Shown: in pieces, positions 25,886 through 33,802 of the stretch
Layout: each line of letters starts with the position of its first letter
How positions within the stretch are numbered: the first letter of the stretch is position 1
Assembly (NCBI RefSeq): GCF_017311575.1
Contig: NZ_JAFFQY010000011.1
Coordinates: forward strand, 62,001 to 126,000
Length of the DNA: 64,000 nucleotides
Origin: Roseococcus thiosulfatophilus
GTDB taxonomy: Bacteria > Pseudomonadota > Alphaproteobacteria > Acetobacterales > Acetobacteraceae
Reading direction: 5' to 3'
Position numbers and translations under genes: made by a program
The notes under the pieces: generated by a model
What the model was told of the DNA's origin: nothing
The model's input: the letters and a program-made list of their open reading frames with translations, nothing else
Databases searched by the model: none

Positions 25886-26074
25886 ATGGCCGAAGTGATT
25901 GCTAGGGCAGGTCTGACCGAGCCCGAAGCGCGTGAAGTCCACCGCCTCGTCATGCAGGGCTGGATCTTCTCGGTTTTCGCCTCGATGGGCGCGCACATCC
26001 TGGTGTGGATGTGGCGGCCGCTCGTCTACGGCAGCCAGGTGGTTCCGCCCGACTGGCGCTTCTTCATCAACTGA
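25886..26074 (+). CDS. pufB: Light-harvesting LH1 complex beta subunit
   Basis: A 62-residue single-span antenna polypeptide. The bacteriochlorophyll-ligating His is in MGAHILVWMWRP; the upstream EVHRLVMQGW segment is the usual N-terminal cytoplasmic part. Typical LH1 beta chains end soon after WRPW; this one runs on about 16 residues (VYGSQVVPPDWRFFIN), an unusual periplasmic tail. GGAGG precedes ATG 25886. Confidence 0.95.
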   Translation: MAEVIARAGLTEPEAREVHRLVMQGWIFSVFASMGAHILVWMWRPLVYGSQVVPPDWRFFIN

Positions 26075-26079
26075 GGCGC

Positions 26080-26107
26080 GCAGGCTGCCCGTCCGCGGGC
26101 GGCCTGC
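26080..26107 (+). promoter_or_regulatory. Strong stem-loop between pufB and pufA
   Basis: A 12-bp stem (GCAGGCTGCCCG with CGGGCGGCCTGC, one T-G wobble) with a TCCG loop fills the pufB-pufA gap. It is likely an RNA element that adjusts LH1 beta and alpha message stability. In Rhodobacter the main stabilising hairpins lie after pufA, so this extra element is notable. Confidence 0.75.
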
Positions 26108-26137
26108 ACCTCACGTTCTCATTCAGGAGACCAACAC

Positions 26138-26335
26138 ATGCATAAGATCTGGATGGTGGCGAACCCGCTCCGTCTCGGCATGCTGGGCGCCGTCGGCGTC
26201 ATCGGCATCGCGGCGGTGATCCACTTCGTGGTCCTCAGCTCGCCCCGTTACTGCGACCACCTCGGCTGGTGCTCGGAAAGCCTCGCCTACACGGCGGGTC
26301 AGCCCGTGGCCCGTACGCCCGCCGGCGTCCGGTAG
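26138..26335 (+). CDS. pufA: Light-harvesting LH1 complex alpha subunit
   Basis: A 65-residue antenna polypeptide. N-terminal MHKIWMVANPLRLG matches the alpha-chain entry segment; the pigment-binding His is in AAVIHFVVLSS. After the membrane span it carries a 28-residue hydrophilic tail with two cysteines (YCDHLGWC). AGGAG precedes ATG 26138. Confidence 0.95.
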   Translation: MHKIWMVANPLRLGMLGAVGVIGIAAVIHFVVLSSPRYCDHLGWCSESLAYTAGQPVARTPAGVR

Positions 26336-26376
26336 GCACAGGCCGTGTCGCTCCACGGCAGTGGGCGAAGCAAGCG

Positions 26377-26395
26377 CAGCGGGCGTCGCCCGCTG
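26377..26395 (+). promoter_or_regulatory. Intercistronic stem-loop between pufA and pufL
   Basis: CAGCGGG pairs with CCCGCTG around a CGTCG loop in the 119-base pufA-pufL gap. This is where purple bacteria place hairpins that protect the pufBA message from 3'-5' decay and so give excess antenna over reaction centre. Function is inferred by position. Confidence 0.7.
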
Positions 26396-26454
26396 TCGCG
26401 GATGACGACACACAGGGGCAGGTTCCGCGCCTGCCATGACAGGAGCATCAAGCC

Positions 26455-27279
26455 ATGGCGATGCTGACTTTCGAAGCCAAATACCGTGTCCGGGGAGGCA
26501 CCCTCGTCGGGGGGAACCTGTTCGATTTCTGGGTGGGTCCCTTCTACGTGGGCTTCTTCGGCCTCACGACCTTCTTCTTCTCGCTGGTGGGCACGGCCCT
26601 GATCCTCTACGGCGCGGCCATCGGCGGCACGTGGAATCCGTGGCTGATCAACATAGCACCTCCGGACCTTCGCTATGGCCTGGGCCTTGCTCCGCTGCGC
26701 GAGGGCGGGTTGTGGCAGATGATCACCATCTGCGCGATCGGCGCCTTCGTGTCCTGGGCACTCCGCCAGGCCGAGATCTCGCGCAAGCTCGGCATGGGGA
26801 TGCACATCCCCTGGGCCTACAGCATGGCGGTCTTCGCCTACATCACCCTGGTGGTCATCCGCCCGGTGCTGATGGGTGCCTGGGGGCATGCCTTCCCCTA
26901 CGGGATTTTCAGCCACCTCGATTGGGTGAGCAACGTCGGCTACCAGTACCTGCACTTCCACTACAACCCGGCGCACATGATCGCGGTGACGTTCTTCTTC
27001 ACCACGACGCTGGCGCTGTCGCTCCATGCCTCGCTGGTGCTCGCCGCCATCAACCCCAAGAAGGGTGAGACGGTGAAGACCGCCGAGCACGAGAACACCT
27101 TCTACCGCGACTTCATCGGCTACTCGATCGGCACGCTGGGCATCCATCGCCTCGGCCTGTTCATCGCGCTGTCGGCGGGGTTCTGGAGCGCGGTGTGCAT
27201 CGTGATCAGCGGCCCCTTCTGGACCCGCGGCTGGCCCGAATGGTGGAACTGGTGGCTTCAGCTGCCGATCTGGAACTGA
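26455..27279 (+). CDS. pufL: Photosynthetic reaction centre L subunit
   Basis: A 274-residue integral membrane protein with five spans, forming with PufM the core that binds the special pair and quinone QA/QB sites. Typical text: [21 protein letters not shown] (read as two parts), [53 protein letters not shown] precedes ATG 26455. Length is standard. Confidence 0.97.
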   Translation: MAMLTFEAKYRVRGGTLVGGNLFDFWVGPFYVGFFGLTTFFFSLVGTALILYGAAIGGTWNPWLINIAPPDLRYGLGLAPLREGGLWQMITICAIGAFVSWALRQAEISRKLGMGMHIPWAYSMAVFAYITLVVIRPVLMGAWGHAFPYGIFSHLDWVSNVGYQYLHFHYNPAHMIAVTFFFTTTLALSLHASLVLAAINPKKGETVKTAEHENTFYRDFIGYSIGTLGIHRLGLFIALSAGFWSAVCIVISGPFWTRGWPEWWNWWLQLPIWN

Positions 27280-27294
27280 GGGAGGGACGCGACG

Positions 27295-28251
27295 ATGGAA
27301 TACCAATTTATCTTCACGCGGATCCAGCCGAAGGGCGTCTCCTATCCCGGCGTGCCGCTGCCGCGCGACAATGAGGTGCGCGTTGCACGGCCAGGCCATT
27401 CCCGCCTGCTGGGCCTGATCGCCGACGCGCAGATCGGGCCCTTCTACCTGGGTTGGCTCGGCATCCTGTCGGTGGCCTGCGGCTTCATCGCCTTCGAGAT
27501 CATCGGCCTGAACATGCTGGCCTCGGTGAACTGGAACGTGGTGGAGTTCATCCGCCTGCTGCCCTGGCTGGCGCTGGAGCCCCCTGGCCCGCAATGGGGG
27601 CTGCGCATCCCGCCGCTGAACCAGGGCGGCTGGTGGCTGATGGCCGGCTTCTTCCTGACAGCCTCCGTGCTGCTCTGGCTCGCGCGGACCTGGCGCCGGG
27701 CGGACCAGCTGGGGCTCGGCCAGCACACCTTCTGGGCCTTCGCGGCGGCCATCTGGCTCTTCCTGGTGCTGGGCTTCCTGCGCCCGCTCTGGATGGGCTC
27801 CTGGAGCGAGGCGGTGCCCTTCGGCATCTTCCCGCACCTGGATTGGACGGCCGCCTTCTCCATCCGCTACGGGAACCTCTTCTACAACCCGTTCCACGCG
27901 CTCTCGATCGTGTTCCTCTACGGCTCCGTGCTGCTGTTCGCGATGCACGGCGCCACGATCCTGGCCGTGGCCCGCTTCGGCGGTGAGCGCGAGGTGGACC
28001 AGGCCATGGACCGCGGCACCGCCGCCGAACGCGCCGGCATCTTCTGGCGCTGGACCATGGGCTTCAACGCCACCTACGAGAGCATCCACCGCTGGGCCTG
28101 GTGGTTCGCGGTGCTGACGCCACTGACCGGCGGCATCGGCATCCTGCTCACCGGCACGGTCGTGGACAACTGGTACCTTTGGGCGATCGAGAAGCGCTTC
28201 GCGCCGGCCTACCCGGCCGTGTGGGGCCCGATCATCGACCCGACGCGCTGA
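27295..28251 (+). CDS. pufM: Photosynthetic reaction centre M subunit
   Basis: A 318-residue five-span partner of PufL. Recognisable blocks: [69 protein letters not shown] and [26 protein letters not shown] lies just ahead of the start. Between pufL and pufC with short gaps; part of one message. Confidence 0.97.
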   Translation: MEYQFIFTRIQPKGVSYPGVPLPRDNEVRVARPGHSRLLGLIADAQIGPFYLGWLGILSVACGFIAFEIIGLNMLASVNWNVVEFIRLLPWLALEPPGPQWGLRIPPLNQGGWWLMAGFFLTASVLLWLARTWRRADQLGLGQHTFWAFAAAIWLFLVLGFLRPLWMGSWSEAVPFGIFPHLDWTAAFSIRYGNLFYNPFHALSIVFLYGSVLLFAMHGATILAVARFGGEREVDQAMDRGTAAERAGIFWRWTMGFNATYESIHRWAWWFAVLTPLTGGIGILLTGTVVDNWYLWAIEKRFAPAYPAVWGPIIDPTR

Positions 28252-28264
28252 GGGAGGAGAACAA

Positions 28265-29404
28265 ATGAAGCCCGAGTTCTTCAGGAAGTTCAACTTCCTC
28301 TTCGGGACCGCGGTGGTGGCTCTTGCCGCCGCGGCCTTCCTGGTCGTCACCTTCGAGCGGCCCACGGTCGAGACGGTGCAGTCCGGCTTCCGCGGCACTT
28401 CCATGGGGCAGGTCTACAACACCCGCACCCTGGCCGCGGTGCAGGCTCGCAACGTGGTGCCGGAGATGGACGAGGCCATTCCCAATGATCCCGAAAGCCC
28501 CCGGGCCTCCGAGGTCTACGAGAACGTGCAGATCCTGGGCCACCTGAGCGTGGAGCAGTTCGGCCGGATCATGCTCGCGATGAGCGAGTGGATCTATCCG
28601 AACGCCGAGGACCCCGCGCAGAGCTGCAATGGCTGCCACGTCCCCGGCAACTTCGCGTCCGAGGACATCTACACCAAGCACGTGGCGCGGCGAATGCTGC
28701 AGATGGTGCACACCATCAACACCACCTACAGCAACCACGTAAACGCGAATGGCGAAGTGGGCGTGACCTGCTACACCTGCCACCGTGGCCAGGCCGTGCC
28801 GGCCGCCGTGTGGTCGCAGGAGCCTTCCAACGCCGCGCCCTCGCGCATGTGGGCGGTGGCGGGCGAGCAGAACCGGCCCGTCTCGGCCACCGGCTACGCC
28901 ACCCTGCCGACCGACCCCTTCACCCCCTACCTCTGGGGTGACGAGGAAATCCGGGTGATCTCGGGCTCCGCGCGCGAACGGAACAACAACCAGAGCATCC
29001 TGCAGACCGAATGGACCTATGGGCTGATGATGCACATGTCCACGTCGCTCGGCGTGAACTGCACCTTCTGCCACAACAGCCGTTCCTTCGCCTCCTGGGA
29101 CAGCAGCACGCCGCAGCGCGTGACCGCCTGGCACGGGATCCGGATGGTGCGCGCCATCAACAACGACTACATCGAGAGCCTGCGGGACCGCTTCCCGCCC
29201 AACCGCCTCGGCCCGCTGGGCGACACGCTGAAGGTGAACTGCTCCACCTGCCACCTGGGCGTCTACCAGCCGCTCTATGGTGCGCCGATGCTGCGGAACT
29301 ACCCGGAGCTGATCCTGCCCACCCAGACCTCGGCCCCCGCGGCGGACCCCTCGGCCCCCGTGCAGCCGGCCGCGGCACCCGCACCGGCGCCCGCGCTCAA
29401 CTGA
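28265..29404 (+). CDS. pufC: Reaction-centre tetraheme cytochrome c subunit
   Basis: A 379-residue periplasmic electron donor to the special pair. Four heme motifs are present: CNGCH, CYTCH, CTFCH and CSTCH. The N-terminal hydrophobic span (about residues 13-30) has no lipobox Cys, so it is held by a membrane anchor rather than as a lipoprotein. The C-terminus is a Pro/Ala tail. GGGAGGAG precedes ATG 28265. A terminator follows. Confidence 0.96.
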   Translation: MKPEFFRKFNFLFGTAVVALAAAAFLVVTFERPTVETVQSGFRGTSMGQVYNTRTLAAVQARNVVPEMDEAIPNDPESPRASEVYENVQILGHLSVEQFGRIMLAMSEWIYPNAEDPAQSCNGCHVPGNFASEDIYTKHVARRMLQMVHTINTTYSNHVNANGEVGVTCYTCHRGQAVPAAVWSQEPSNAAPSRMWAVAGEQNRPVSATGYATLPTDPFTPYLWGDEEIRVISGSARERNNNQSILQTEWTYGLMMHMSTSLGVNCTFCHNSRSFASWDSSTPQRVTAWHGIRMVRAINNDYIESLRDRFPPNRLGPLGDTLKVNCSTCHLGVYQPLYGAPMLRNYPELILPTQTSAPAADPSAPVQPAAAPAPAPALN

Positions 29405-29427
29405 GCCGGACGCCGTGCTAGACCAGG

Positions 29428-29463
29428 GGGGCGGAGGGCGCAGGCCTTCCGCCCCTTTCCTTT
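29428..29463 (+). terminator. Rho-independent terminator of the puf operon
   Basis: An 11-bp stem (GGGGCGGAGGG with CCTTCCGCCCC, one G-T wobble, 29428-29438/29445-29455) with a 6-base loop is followed by TTTCCTTT. It lies directly after pufC and ends ten bases before the YqaA start. Confidence 0.8.
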
Positions 29464-29472
29464 GTGGTGCCG

Positions 29473-29910
29473 ATGACGACCTTCCTTGCCCTGCTCAGCC
29501 TGTTCTTCGTGGCGCTGGGCGCCGCCTCGCTGCTGCCCATGGCGTCCGAGCCCGTGCTGGTCGGCATGCTGCTGGCGTCCGACATCGAACCCTGGCTGCT
29601 GGTCGCGGTGGCGAGCCTCGGCAACACGCTGGGCTCCGTCATCAACTACGTGCTGGGGCGGCTGGTGGAGCGCTTCCGCCACCGGCGCTGGTTTCCCGCG
29701 AGCGAGGCTTCGCTCGACCGCGCCCAGGCCTGGTATCACCGCTGGGGCCGCTGGTCGCTGCTGCTGAGCTGGGCGCCCATCATCGGCGACCCGTTGACGG
29801 TGGTGGCGGGCATCATGCGCGAACCGCTCTGGAGCTTCGTGCTGCTCGTCGCCATCGCGAAGACCGGGCGCTATGTCGTGCTCGCGCTCATCACGCTCGG
29901 CTTCGTCTGA
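29473..29910 (+). CDS. YqaA-family (DedA/SNARE-associated) membrane protein
   Basis: A 145-residue inner-membrane protein with four or so hydrophobic segments, including VASLGNTLGSVINYVLGR and WAPIIGDPLTVVAGIMR, both typical for YqaA/VTT domains. Members are thought to scramble lipids; no specific link to photosynthesis is known. ATG 29473 is chosen; GTG 29464 is possible. Neither has a good ribosome site. It sits just after the puf terminator, ahead of crtI. Confidence 0.75.
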   Translation: MTTFLALLSLFFVALGAASLLPMASEPVLVGMLLASDIEPWLLVAVASLGNTLGSVINYVLGRLVERFRHRRWFPASEASLDRAQAWYHRWGRWSLLLSWAPIIGDPLTVVAGIMREPLWSFVLLVAIAKTGRYVVLALITLGFV

Positions 29911-29980
29911 AAGCCGCGCTTTCCCTTGGCCTCCGCGCGCGTGATGCGCGATGATGGCGCGCTTGCAGGAACACGCCACG

Positions 29981-31498
29981 ATGAACGTCATCTCCTCCCC
30001 GCCCCGCCCTGAGGCCGTCGTGATCGGCGCGGGCTTTGGCGGGCTCGCGGCCGCGGTGCGGCTGCTGGCGCGTGGCTTCCGCGTGACGCTGGTCGAGAAG
30101 CTCGATGCGCCAGGCGGCCGCGCCTACACCTTCCGCCAGGACGGGCATGTCTTCGACGCCGGCCCCACCATCATCACGGCGCCCTACCTGCTGGAGGAGC
30201 TGTGGGCGCTGCACGGCGAACGCATGCAGGACGCGGTGGATTTGCGCGCGATAGACCCCTTCTACGTGATCCGCTTCGACGACGGCACCGAGTTCCGCGC
30301 CAGCGCCGATGTGGAGAAGATGCGCGCCGAGGTGGCGCGCCTGGCGCCCGAGGATGTGGCAGGCTTTGACCGGCATATCGCCGCCAGCAAGGCCATCTAC
30401 GACGTGGCCTTCGCCGAACTCGCCGACCGCCCCTTCCACCGCTTCACGACCATGCTGCGCGCCATCCCGGACATGGTGCGGCTGCAGGGCTATCGCTCAG
30501 TCTTCGGCAAGGTCGCCTCGAACTTCAAGAACCACAAGATGCGGGTGGCCTTCAGCTTTCACCCGCTGCTGATCGGCGGCAATCCGCTCAGCACCACGGC
30601 CTATTACTGCCTCATCGCGCATCTGGAGAAGCTGCACGGCGTCCACTACGCCATGGGCGGCACGGGGGCGATCGTGCAGGCGCTGTGCGACCTGATCACG
30701 CGCCAGGGCGGCAGCTTGCGCATGAACAGCGAGGTGGCCGAGATCACGACGCAGGATGGCGCCGTCAGCGGCGTGCGCCTGATGTCGGGCGAGGTGCTGG
30801 CGGCCGATGTCGTCGTTTCCAACGCCGATCCGGCCTGGACCTATGGCAAGCTGATGGGGGCCGCGAAGCGCCGGCGCTGGACGGACGCGAAGCTCTCGCG
30901 CGCCGCCTACTCCATGGGGCTTTTCGTCTGGTATTTCGGCACCGATCGCCGTTTCGACGACGTCTATCACCACACGATGGTGCTGGGCCCGCGCTATGAA
31001 GGGCTGCTGCGCGACATCTTCTCCCGCAAGAAGCTGACTGAGGACTTCTCGCTGTATCTGCACCGCCCGACGGCGAACGACCCCTCGCTGGCGCCGGAAG
31101 GCCGCGACAGCTTCTATGTCCTCTCGCCCGTGCCCAATCTCGGCAGCGGCACCGACTGGGCGCGCGAAGCTCAGCCCTATCGCGACCGCGTGCTGAAGCG
31201 GCTGGAGGAGACGGTGCTGCCCGGCCTCGGCCGCCACATCACGACCGAACGCATCCTGACGCCGCTCGACTTCCAGCACCGCCTGAACGCGCGCGACGGC
31301 GCGGCCTTCGCCATGGAGCCGCAGTTGTTCCAATCCGCCTGGTTCCGCCCGCACAATGTCAGCGAGGAGGCGCGCAACCTCTTCCTGGTGGGCGCCGGCA
31401 CGCATCCGGGCGCGGGGGTTCCGGGCGTGGTGGCCTCGGCGCGCGTGCTGGACCAGGTGGTGCCGGACGCGGCCAGTTTTCAGCGCGCGCGGGCCTGA
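29981..31498 (+). CDS. crtI: Phytoene desaturase
   Basis: A 505-residue FAD enzyme that converts phytoene to neurosporene or lycopene. ATG 29981 follows AGGAA; ATG 29951 would add 10 residues. The dinucleotide fold is VVIGAGFGGLAAAVRL near residue 16, with GGRAYTFRQDGHVFDAGPT and the carotenoid-oxidoreductase ending LFLVGAGTHPGAGVPGVV. crtB, usually the next gene, is missing here. Its 3' end overlaps the convergent crtD-like gene by 19 bp. No PpsR site was found just ahead of it. Confidence 0.93.
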   Translation: MNVISSPPRPEAVVIGAGFGGLAAAVRLLARGFRVTLVEKLDAPGGRAYTFRQDGHVFDAGPTIITAPYLLEELWALHGERMQDAVDLRAIDPFYVIRFDDGTEFRASADVEKMRAEVARLAPEDVAGFDRHIAASKAIYDVAFAELADRPFHRFTTMLRAIPDMVRLQGYRSVFGKVASNFKNHKMRVAFSFHPLLIGGNPLSTTAYYCLIAHLEKLHGVHYAMGGTGAIVQALCDLITRQGGSLRMNSEVAEITTQDGAVSGVRLMSGEVLAADVVVSNADPAWTYGKLMGAAKRRRWTDAKLSRAAYSMGLFVWYFGTDRRFDDVYHHTMVLGPRYEGLLRDIFSRKKLTEDFSLYLHRPTANDPSLAPEGRDSFYVLSPVPNLGSGTDWAREAQPYRDRVLKRLEETVLPGLGRHITTERILTPLDFQHRLNARDGAAFAMEPQLFQSAWFRPHNVSEEARNLFLVGAGTHPGAGVPGVVASARVLDQVVPDAASFQRARA

Positions 31499-32973
31499 AG
31501 GCCCAGGCCCTGCACGGGGCGCGGGCGGCCCGCGCGGTCTTCCAGCAGCCGCGCCGCCGCAAGCCGCCCGGACATGGCCGCCATGGGAATGCCCGGCCCC
31601 GGATGCACGGAGCCGCCGGCGAGATACAGGCCAGGCAACGGTCCACGCGCGCCCAGCCGCGCGAAGCTGCCCGCCATGCCGTGATTGGCGCGGCCATAGA
31701 GCGCGCCGCCGGTCGCGGGAAACACTGCGTGAAAGCCCTCCGGCGTGGTGGCGACCATGCCCTCGCGTTCCACCTCCAGGCCGCAGGCGCGCAGCAGGGC
31801 GAAGGCGCGGGCTTCCTCGGCCGAGGCGTCGAAGCGCGCCACATCGCCATCGGGCGGCGCGTTGACCAGCACCAGCAGGCGTTCGGGCGCGCCGGGTGCG
31901 GGCGCCTCGCCCACCGCGCCGCGATCCTGCGCGCAGATGTAGACGGTGGGCGCCTCGGCCACGCGGCGGCGCTTGAACACCGCGTCGAATTCGGCGGCGT
32001 AATCCTCGGCGAAGAAGACGTTGTGGTGCGCGAGGTCGAAGCCGGAGGTCGGCGCGTTCACGCACCAGGTGATGGCGGAGAGGGAACGCTTCGCGCGCGG
32101 CGTGGCCTCGCCCCGCGCACCCAGCGCGGGCAGCGCCGAGACGTCGCCGTTGAACACCACCGCATCGGCGCGCAGTTCCTCCCCGCCCGCCAGCCGCACG
32201 CCGGCCGCACGCCCGCCCTCGATCAGCACGCGCTCCACCCGCGCGTTGAAGCGGAAACCGGCCCCCTGCCCCTCGGCCAGCCCATGCAGCGCCAGCGCCA
32301 CGGCGCGCATGCCGCCCTTCACCTGCCAGACGCCATCCTGCTCCACATGCGCCACCAGCATCAGCGTGGCGGGCGCGAGGAAGGGCGAGGAACCCACATA
32401 GGTCGCATAGCGCGCAAAGAGCTGCCGCAGCCGCACGTCGCGGAAATGCACGCCCAGTGCCGAATGCAGCGTGCGCATCGGCATGGTGCGCCACAGCGCA
32501 CGCAGGTCGCCCACACGCCGCACCAGGTCGAGCATGGAAGGCCGCTCGGAGGCGATGAAGGGCCCGACCAGCGTGTCGTGGATGGTGGCGCTCCGTGCGC
32601 AGAAATCGCGATAGCCCTGGGCGTCGGCGGGCGAGGCGAAGGCCGCGATGGCCTCGGCCGAGCGTTCGATGTCGGCGAAGAGGTCGAGCCGCCCGCCCGT
32701 CCGCCAGGCATGGCGCGCCAGCAGGTCCGACGCCGCGATGGTCAGGTGGTCCGTGAGGCGCTGCCCGGCATCGGCGAACAGCCCCTCGAAGATCCAGCGC
32801 ATGGTGAAGACGGTGGGGCCCGCATCCACGCCGCGGCCAGCCACCTCCACATGGCGCATCTTCCCGCCGGGTGAGGCGGCGGCCTCCAGCACCGTCACCT
32901 CGCAGCCCTGCCGCGCCAGGTCCGTGGCGGCGGCGAGCCCGCCCATCCCGGCCCCTACGACAATGACGCGCAT
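31480..32973 (-). CDS. CrtD-type carotenoid desaturase, paralogue 1
   Basis: A 497-residue FAD desaturase starting at ATG 32973 (MRVIVVGAGMGGLAAATDL). The CrtD-like pattern is clear: GVDAGPTVFTMRWIFE, GVHFRDVRLRQLFARYATYVGSSPF, APATLMLVAHVEQDGVW and GLYLAGGSVHPGPGIPMA. It belongs with hydroxyneurosporene dehydrogenases (3,4-desaturation) yet a second CrtD lies at 37696 next to crtC. The two share the same blocks but differ widely elsewhere, so one may act on a different carotenoid or step. Upstream is a DUF2306-like gene, 25 bases away. Confidence 0.85.
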   Translation of the reverse strand: MRVIVVGAGMGGLAAATDLARQGCEVTVLEAAASPGGKMRHVEVAGRGVDAGPTVFTMRWIFEGLFADAGQRLTDHLTIAASDLLARHAWRTGGRLDLFADIERSAEAIAAFASPADAQGYRDFCARSATIHDTLVGPFIASERPSMLDLVRRVGDLRALWRTMPMRTLHSALGVHFRDVRLRQLFARYATYVGSSPFLAPATLMLVAHVEQDGVWQVKGGMRAVALALHGLAEGQGAGFRFNARVERVLIEGGRAAGVRLAGGEELRADAVVFNGDVSALPALGARGEATPRAKRSLSAITWCVNAPTSGFDLAHHNVFFAEDYAAEFDAVFKRRRVAEAPTVYICAQDRGAVGEAPAPGAPERLLVLVNAPPDGDVARFDASAEEARAFALLRACGLEVEREGMVATTPEGFHAVFPATGGALYGRANHGMAGSFARLGARGPLPGLYLAGGSVHPGPGIPMAAMSGRLAAARLLEDRAGRPRPVQGLGLQARAR

Positions 32974-32998
32974 GGTCAGGGGAACATCCCGCGCATCG

Positions 32999-33763
32999 TC
33001 ACGCGACGGCCGCCGCCGCCGCGCGCCGGGCCCGCAGGCCCAGGTCAATCTTCCGCCGGTGCCAGATGATCAGCCCCACGCCGATGACCAGCGGCACCGC
33101 CCACATGGCCGGGTGCAGCGCCAGCCAAGGCAGCACCCGCACCGAGCCGAAGGCGAAGAAGGCGGTGTAGACGCTGATGCCCGCGCCCACGAGGCCCTTC
33201 AGGTGCTCCTTCAGCCAGTCCATCTGGCCCGGGCGCGGGTTCAGGATGAAATACATGTTCGTGCCGAAGGTGGCGAAGCCCACCAGCGCGATGCCCACCA
33301 TCAGCGGCTGGCCGATCAGCCAGCCATCCAGCGCGCAGGCGAAGGCGGCGGCCAGCAGCAGCCATTGCAGCGCCAGGTTCAGGGCCGAGCGGTTGGCCGC
33401 ATGGTTGCGCCGGTTCCACACGCAGAGCCAGCCATACCAGACCAGGTTCACGGTCAGGATGGCGTTGTGCAGCATCATCCAGCCGAAGATGCCGCGGATG
33501 AACTCGGCGTCGAACATGCCCACCAGGTGCGGGTGGGTGCCCAGCGGGTCCAGCAGGGTGAGGATGCTCATTCCCACGGCGAAGACGCCCGTGATCAGGA
33601 GACAGGTGTTGAACACCTTGCCCCAGGATTTGTGCTTCGCCCCGCCCTTCTTGCCCGCGATCGGCACCCAGAAGGCGATGGCGCCGATGCTGCCGGTGAC
33701 GATGTGCAGCGCCACCAGGGTGTGAAAGAGATCCATGCGCGTGGCCCAGCCCTTCTCGGCCAT
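32999..33763 (-). CDS. Multi-span membrane protein, DUF2306-like
   Basis: A 254-residue inner-membrane protein with about seven spans, opening HTLVALHIVTGSIGAIAFW followed by KKGGAKHKSWGKVF, a pattern seen in DUF2306-type proteins with conserved His. ATG 33763 is given, but ATG 33736 (MDLFHTL) may be the real start because 33763 lies inside the degenerate PpsR site. It is co-oriented with the crtD paralogue downstream, so likely in the same message. Function unknown; its place in the photosynthesis cluster is the only clue. Confidence 0.7.
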   Translation of the reverse strand: MAEKGWATRMDLFHTLVALHIVTGSIGAIAFWVPIAGKKGGAKHKSWGKVFNTCLLITGVFAVGMSILTLLDPLGTHPHLVGMFDAEFIRGIFGWMMLHNAILTVNLVWYGWLCVWNRRNHAANRSALNLALQWLLLAAAFACALDGWLIGQPLMVGIALVGFATFGTNMYFILNPRPGQMDWLKEHLKGLVGAGISVYTAFFAFGSVRVLPWLALHPAMWAVPLVIGVGLIIWHRRKIDLGLRARRAAAAAVA

Positions 33764-33780
33764 GACAATGCCACTTGACA
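33763..33780. promoter_or_regulatory. Degenerate PpsR/CrtJ-type site at the P450 promoter
   Basis: TGAC-N10-GACA differs from the TGTC-N10-GACA form of the clear sites by one base. The right half is TTGACA, which is also used as a -35 box at bchC. A smaller inverted repeat, ACAG-N6-CTGT, follows at 33778. It sits in the divergent gap between the DUF2306-like gene and the P450. No matching -10 box is evident. Confidence 0.45.
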
Positions 33781-33802
33781 GTTTTGGCTGTAAAGCGCGG
33801 CA

